A DNA stretch of 6,966 bases from an uncultured Lachnospiraceae bacterium (GTDB taxonomy: Bacteria; Bacillota_A; Clostridia; Lachnospirales; Lachnospiraceae), in NCBI GenBank assembly GCA_902767195.1, contig CACXGS010000221.1:1-6966 (forward strand), written 5' to 3'. Shown one piece after another: positions 6,301-6,966 of this stretch. A program made the translations under genes and the position numbers. Positions within the stretch are counted from its first letter, which is position 1. Every line of letters begins with the position of its first letter. The notes under the pieces are model-generated. The model had not been told where the DNA came from. It was given only the letters and a program-made list of their open reading frames with translations, and searched no databases.

Positions 6301-6532
6301 GAACATCAATTCCGGATAAAACCGGCATCAGAATATCCAGGAGTACCAGAGACAGCGTCTCACTGTTCTCTTTCATAATCTTCAGGGCTTCCTGTCCGTC
6401 ACAGGCATACAGCAGCTCATATTCCCCCTCAAGGCAGGCACCCAGCAACTCCCGGTTGGTCATCTCATCATCGACGATGAGAATCCGACGTTTACCGTTG
6501 ATAGAATGAAATTGTTGGTGACTTTTCAGCAT
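3341..6532 (-). CDS. Bifunctional c-di-GMP enzyme: REC-GGDEF(degenerate)-EAL-TM-sensor-TM-HAMP-GGDEF
   Basis: A 1063-aa membrane protein predicted to make and degrade cyclic di-GMP. REC spans about residues 15-118, with the acidic pair Asp21/Asp22, phospho-acceptor Asp66, Thr96 and Lys116. The first GGDEF fold (146-299) has DPLTGLYN, but its active loop reads EADTF (222-226), so it is probably catalytically dead. The EAL phosphodiesterase domain (about 312-560) has EAL at 346-348, Asn405, Glu437, DDFGTG from 467, Lys488, Glu524 and QGYYFSRP from 544; all expected metal and catalytic residues are present. A Glu-rich linker (567-612) ends in KKKR, then TM1 (about 626-645), an extracytoplasmic helical region of about 186 residues, TM2 (about 832-856) and a HAMP-like segment (857-899). 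The C-terminal GGDEF (983-987) is intact, with an RxxD I-site (974-977) exactly five residues before it, predicting a product-inhibited diguanylate cyclase. The ATG at 6532 is preferred to GTG 6544 because the GTG codon overlaps the G-rich ribosome-binding stretch. It has its own promoter; no histidine kinase is adjacent. Confidence 0.93.
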   Translation of the reverse strand: MLKSHQQFHSINGKRRILIVDDEMTNRELLGACLEGEYELLYACDGQEALKIMKENSETLSLVLLDILMPVLSGIDVLKIIKGDMMLSQIPVIVLTADQEAEITCLKLGAMDFIPKPYPDTGVIHARILRTIELSEDREIIQSTERDPLTGLYNKVYFYKYAQQYDHYHKGVSMDAIIIDVNHFHMINERYGKTYGDQVLKTIGDNIRSMVIDQGGIVSRREADTFMIYCPHRDDYGMILEKTTVGLSGEDLSDNRVRLRMGIYSEVDKTIDIEGRFDRAKMAADMVRGSVTKTLSFYDDALHEKELYSEQLIEDFYRAIKENQFVVYFQPKYNVEKDQPVLVSAEALVRWIHPVLGMVSPGVFIPLFEENGLIQNLDRYVWREACRQIREWKDRLGVYVPVSVNVSRIDLYNPEIVHFLQDLVKEFDLTCKDLMLEITESAYTHDADQIIETAKQLREAGFLIEMDDFGTGYSSLNMVSSLPFDVMKLDMQFIKNAFRQGGDTRMIELIIDIAEYLSAPVIAEGIETKEQMEAMKLMGCQLIQGYYFSRPVPSVEFEKFFDDLHDSVSPVQEEKASEMEAESDFVPEAFYREEGQEEGETEREEEREPEAPKKKREGFALQLRTATYFFVLMAVIAAAALFAVDLSVNRGYQRMEQASDRYIAAQVAANDMESGSDFLTDRVRCFVVTGDLEYLEDYFEEVEITRRRDRAVEQLETHLQDTDKKSDALKNLTSALELSNKLMEKEYLAMRLKLEVENQDMSKIPEPIVSLDLSEKDQDLSPEEKNKKAQELVFNNEYIHYKERIREKVSQCTEAILKTSSQELEKASAGLSLIVMMQTIMTVVFLLIVLVIVLFIHELIRKPLIRMVELMKDQKTIPPMGAEELQFVSRTYNTILEENKTAHEKLKHEASHDALTGLFNRGAYDLMMQSIDTGHIALIIIDVDDFKTVNDTYGHAMGDRVLKRVAEILKHSFRSVDIICRLGGDEFVVIMTRVNSNVEQLLRNKIYQANELLLHPKDDLPPVSLSVGVAFSDRKNPQGDIFKDADTALYRVKKAGRNGCEIY

Positions 6533-6606
6533 GGTTCCCCCCACTAATAATTTTTATCATTTTCATCTGTTCTCCATGCTCTGTTGCAAAGATAACACAC
6601 TTATTT

Positions 6607-6635
6607 ATTATAAAAGACCCATTTTTCGATGTCAA
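6607..6635 (-). promoter_or_regulatory. Perfect-consensus sigma-A promoter of the c-di-GMP gene
   Basis: On the minus strand, TTGACA (6635-6630), an exact 17-bp spacer and TATAAT (6612-6607), matching 12 of 12 consensus bases. Initiation near 6600 leaves a leader of about 68 nt with no riboswitch-sized structure. The -35 lies only about 11 bp beyond the T-run of the preceding permease terminator. Confidence 0.88.
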
Positions 6636-6646
6636 TGCAGTGACAG

Positions 6647-6679
6647 AAAAAAGAGCCCTGTCAGGAGCCTGACAGGGCT
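6647..6679 (-). terminator. Rho-independent terminator of the ABC permease gene
   Basis: On the minus strand, the 11-bp stem AGCCCTGTCAG pairs with CTGACAGGGCT around a GCTC loop (plus-strand arms 6654-6664 and 6669-6679). It is followed after one C by TTTTTT (6652-6647). It starts 12 bp after the permease stop codon and separates this gene from the c-di-GMP gene. Confidence 0.93.
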
Positions 6680-6691
6680 ATAAATAAATTT

Positions 6692-6966
6692 CTATTCGTG
6701 TCGCAGTGCCACGATGGGATCCAGGTTGGCTGCCTGCATAGCCGGCAGGAATCCAAACACAACACCAATCAGGGTGGAGAATCCCAAAGCGATGATAATC
6801 CATGGCACACTGATGGATATCGGGATATTGTTCACTCTCTGAATCACCTCAGCTGTGGCAATACCGGCCAGGATTCCCAGGACACCGCCCAGGCTGGTCA
6901 GAACTGCCGCTTCTGTCAGGAACTGCATCATAATGGTTCCCTTCCTTGCGCCGATGGCCTTCTTCA
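6692..6966 (-). CDS. FtsX/MacB-type ABC transporter permease, C-terminal fragment
   Basis: The last 90 codons are in the window and the frame is open to the right edge; the Met codons near 6931 are internal, not starts. The segment begins KKAIGARKGTIMMQFLTEA, the conserved motif after the large extracytoplasmic domain of MacB/FtsX-like permeases (compare the IGxRKAxGAxxxxIxxQFLxEA pattern). Two hydrophobic membrane spans follow (about VLTSLGGVLGILAGIATA and WIIIALGFSTLIGVVFGFL). It ends with the characteristic PAMQAANLDPIVALRHE tail of the family. Such permeases pair with a LolD/MacB-type ATPase and act in lipoprotein, peptide or antimicrobial efflux, or in cell-envelope signalling. The partner genes lie outside the window, so the substrate cannot be assigned. 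A strong terminator follows immediately, marking the end of this transcription unit. Confidence 0.93.
   Translation of the reverse strand, partial: KKAIGARKGTIMMQFLTEAAVLTSLGGVLGILAGIATAEVIQRVNNIPISISVPWIIIALGFSTLIGVVFGFLPAMQAANLDPIVALRHE

Noticed and set aside
6533..6600. Possible c-di-GMP riboswitch in the leader of the c-di-GMP gene
   Set aside because: The leader is only about 68 nt and shows none of the conserved GEMM-type stem pairs or a terminator; too short for a full aptamer plus expression platform.

Overview
The window looks like a chromosomal segment of a Gram-positive, low-to-mid GC anaerobe, most likely a clostridium of the Lachnospiraceae type. This is inferred from AGGAGG-type ribosome binding sites, sigma-A-like promoters, compact rho-independent terminators, the AT-rich intergenic region and the protein families; no rRNA or other phylogenetic marker is present. 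There is no sign of phage, insertion sequence, CRISPR or RNA genes.

Region 1 (1-2303, all minus strand) is a tight four-gene operon read right to left. It encodes a YhcH/YjgK/YiaL-family protein, a kynurenine-formamidase-like cyclase-family metal hydrolase, a PanE/ApbA-type 2-ketoacid reductase, and the N-terminus of a KDPG-type aldolase that runs off the left edge. Gaps are 48, 28 and 24 bp, and no terminator is visible between genes. Together they look like a catabolic module for a sugar acid or ketoaldonate: anomerisation or sugar handling, lactone or amide opening, ketoacid/hydroxyacid redox, then aldol cleavage to pyruvate. The substrate cannot be read from the sequence.

Region 2 (2304-2667) is a 364-bp, very AT-rich divergent intergenic region. 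Its operon-proximal half carries a phased array of CACA (TGTG on the other strand) blocks and a perfect TTGCA-N5-TGCAA inverted repeat. Candidate promoters point both ways.

Region 3 (2668-3255, plus strand) is one gene of unknown function, about 195 aa, with an apparent internal duplication. A perfect 13-bp hairpin flanked by A and T runs follows it and can serve as a bidirectional terminator for the two convergent genes.

Region 4 (3341-6532, minus strand) is a large single gene for a cyclic-di-GMP enzyme. Its order is REC, degenerate GGDEF, intact EAL, acidic linker, TM, extracytoplasmic helical sensor, TM, HAMP-like, intact GGDEF with an I-site. It resembles a soluble phosphodiesterase response regulator fused to a membrane diguanylate cyclase. 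It is transcribed from a perfect-consensus TTGACA-N17-TATAAT promoter.

Region 5 (6692-6966, minus strand) is the C-terminal end of an FtsX/MacB-type ABC transporter permease, closed by a strong terminator just upstream of the c-di-GMP gene's promoter.
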